NCBI GenBank assembly: GCA_934370915.1
Contig: CAKRNI010000169.1
Coordinates: 1 to 5,743 of the forward strand
From: an uncultured Lachnospiraceae bacterium
GTDB lineage: Bacteria; Bacillota; Clostridia; Lachnospirales; Lachnospiraceae
DNA length: 5,743 nucleotides
Direction: 5' to 3'
Shown here: positions 5,705-5,743 of the stretch, one piece after another
How positions within the stretch are numbered: position 1 is the stretch's first letter
How the letters are laid out: every line of letters begins with the position of its first letter
Notes under the pieces: generated by a model
Databases searched by the model: none
The model's input: only the letters and a program-made list of their open reading frames with translations
Told to the model about the DNA's origin: nothing
Translations under genes and position numbers: made by a program

Positions 5705-5743
5705 ATGTACGCGATTATTGCAACTGGCGGTAAGCAGTATAGA
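5705..5743 (+). CDS. rplU: 50S ribosomal protein L21 (5' end only)
   Basis: Only 13 codons are in the window, reading MYAIIATGGKQYR, the highly conserved N-terminus of bacterial L21, a large-subunit protein that binds 23S rRNA. The start is fixed by AGGAGGTG and by the preceding L21 leader. In Firmicutes rplU is followed by the L27-processing protease gene prp (ysxB) and rpmA, which would lie beyond the window. Confidence 0.95.
   Translation, partial: MYAIIATGGKQYR

Overview
The window looks like a chromosomal segment of a Gram-positive Clostridia species, most likely a gut Lachnospiraceae. This is inferred from strong AGGAGG-type ribosome binding sites, TTGACA/TATAAT-type promoters, the codon style, and an L21-leader RNA in front of rplU, an arrangement typical of Firmicutes. 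I cannot name the species from the sequence.

Layout: (1) Positions 1-2301 hold the 3' end of a peptide ABC transporter operon: the tail of a DppC/OppC-type permease, then two ATPases (OppD-like and OppF-like) with tight spacing. The cluster closes with a GC-rich intrinsic terminator (2313-2350). (2) Positions 2514-4496 hold a monocistronic cytosolic S9-family serine peptidase with its own TTGACA promoter. The Ser-Asp-His triad is complete. The transporter and the peptidase could work in sequence, peptide import then intracellular trimming, but the terminator and separate promoter mean they need not be co-regulated. (3) Positions 4497-4775 are intergenic and highly structured: a 72-nt near-continuous hairpin, then a second long-range stem in the probable 5' UTR of a small divergent cold-shock-domain protein (4776-5006). 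(4) Positions 5007-5588 are a visibly AT-richer gap with no convincing gene. It holds short repeats, mutually exclusive hairpins and interrupted open frames that may be remnants of a decayed gene. (5) Positions 5589-5743 hold a near-consensus promoter, an L21-leader autoregulatory RNA and the first 13 codons of rplU, the start of the usual rplU-prp-rpmA ribosomal operon that would continue off the window.

Most of the window is ordinary core-genome content. I do not see a new multi-gene system. The points most worth a second look are the strand-biased hairpin after the peptidase gene, the structured leader and altered RNA-binding face of the cold-shock-like protein, the LDGGR signature of the OppF-like ATPase, and the decayed-looking gap before rplU.
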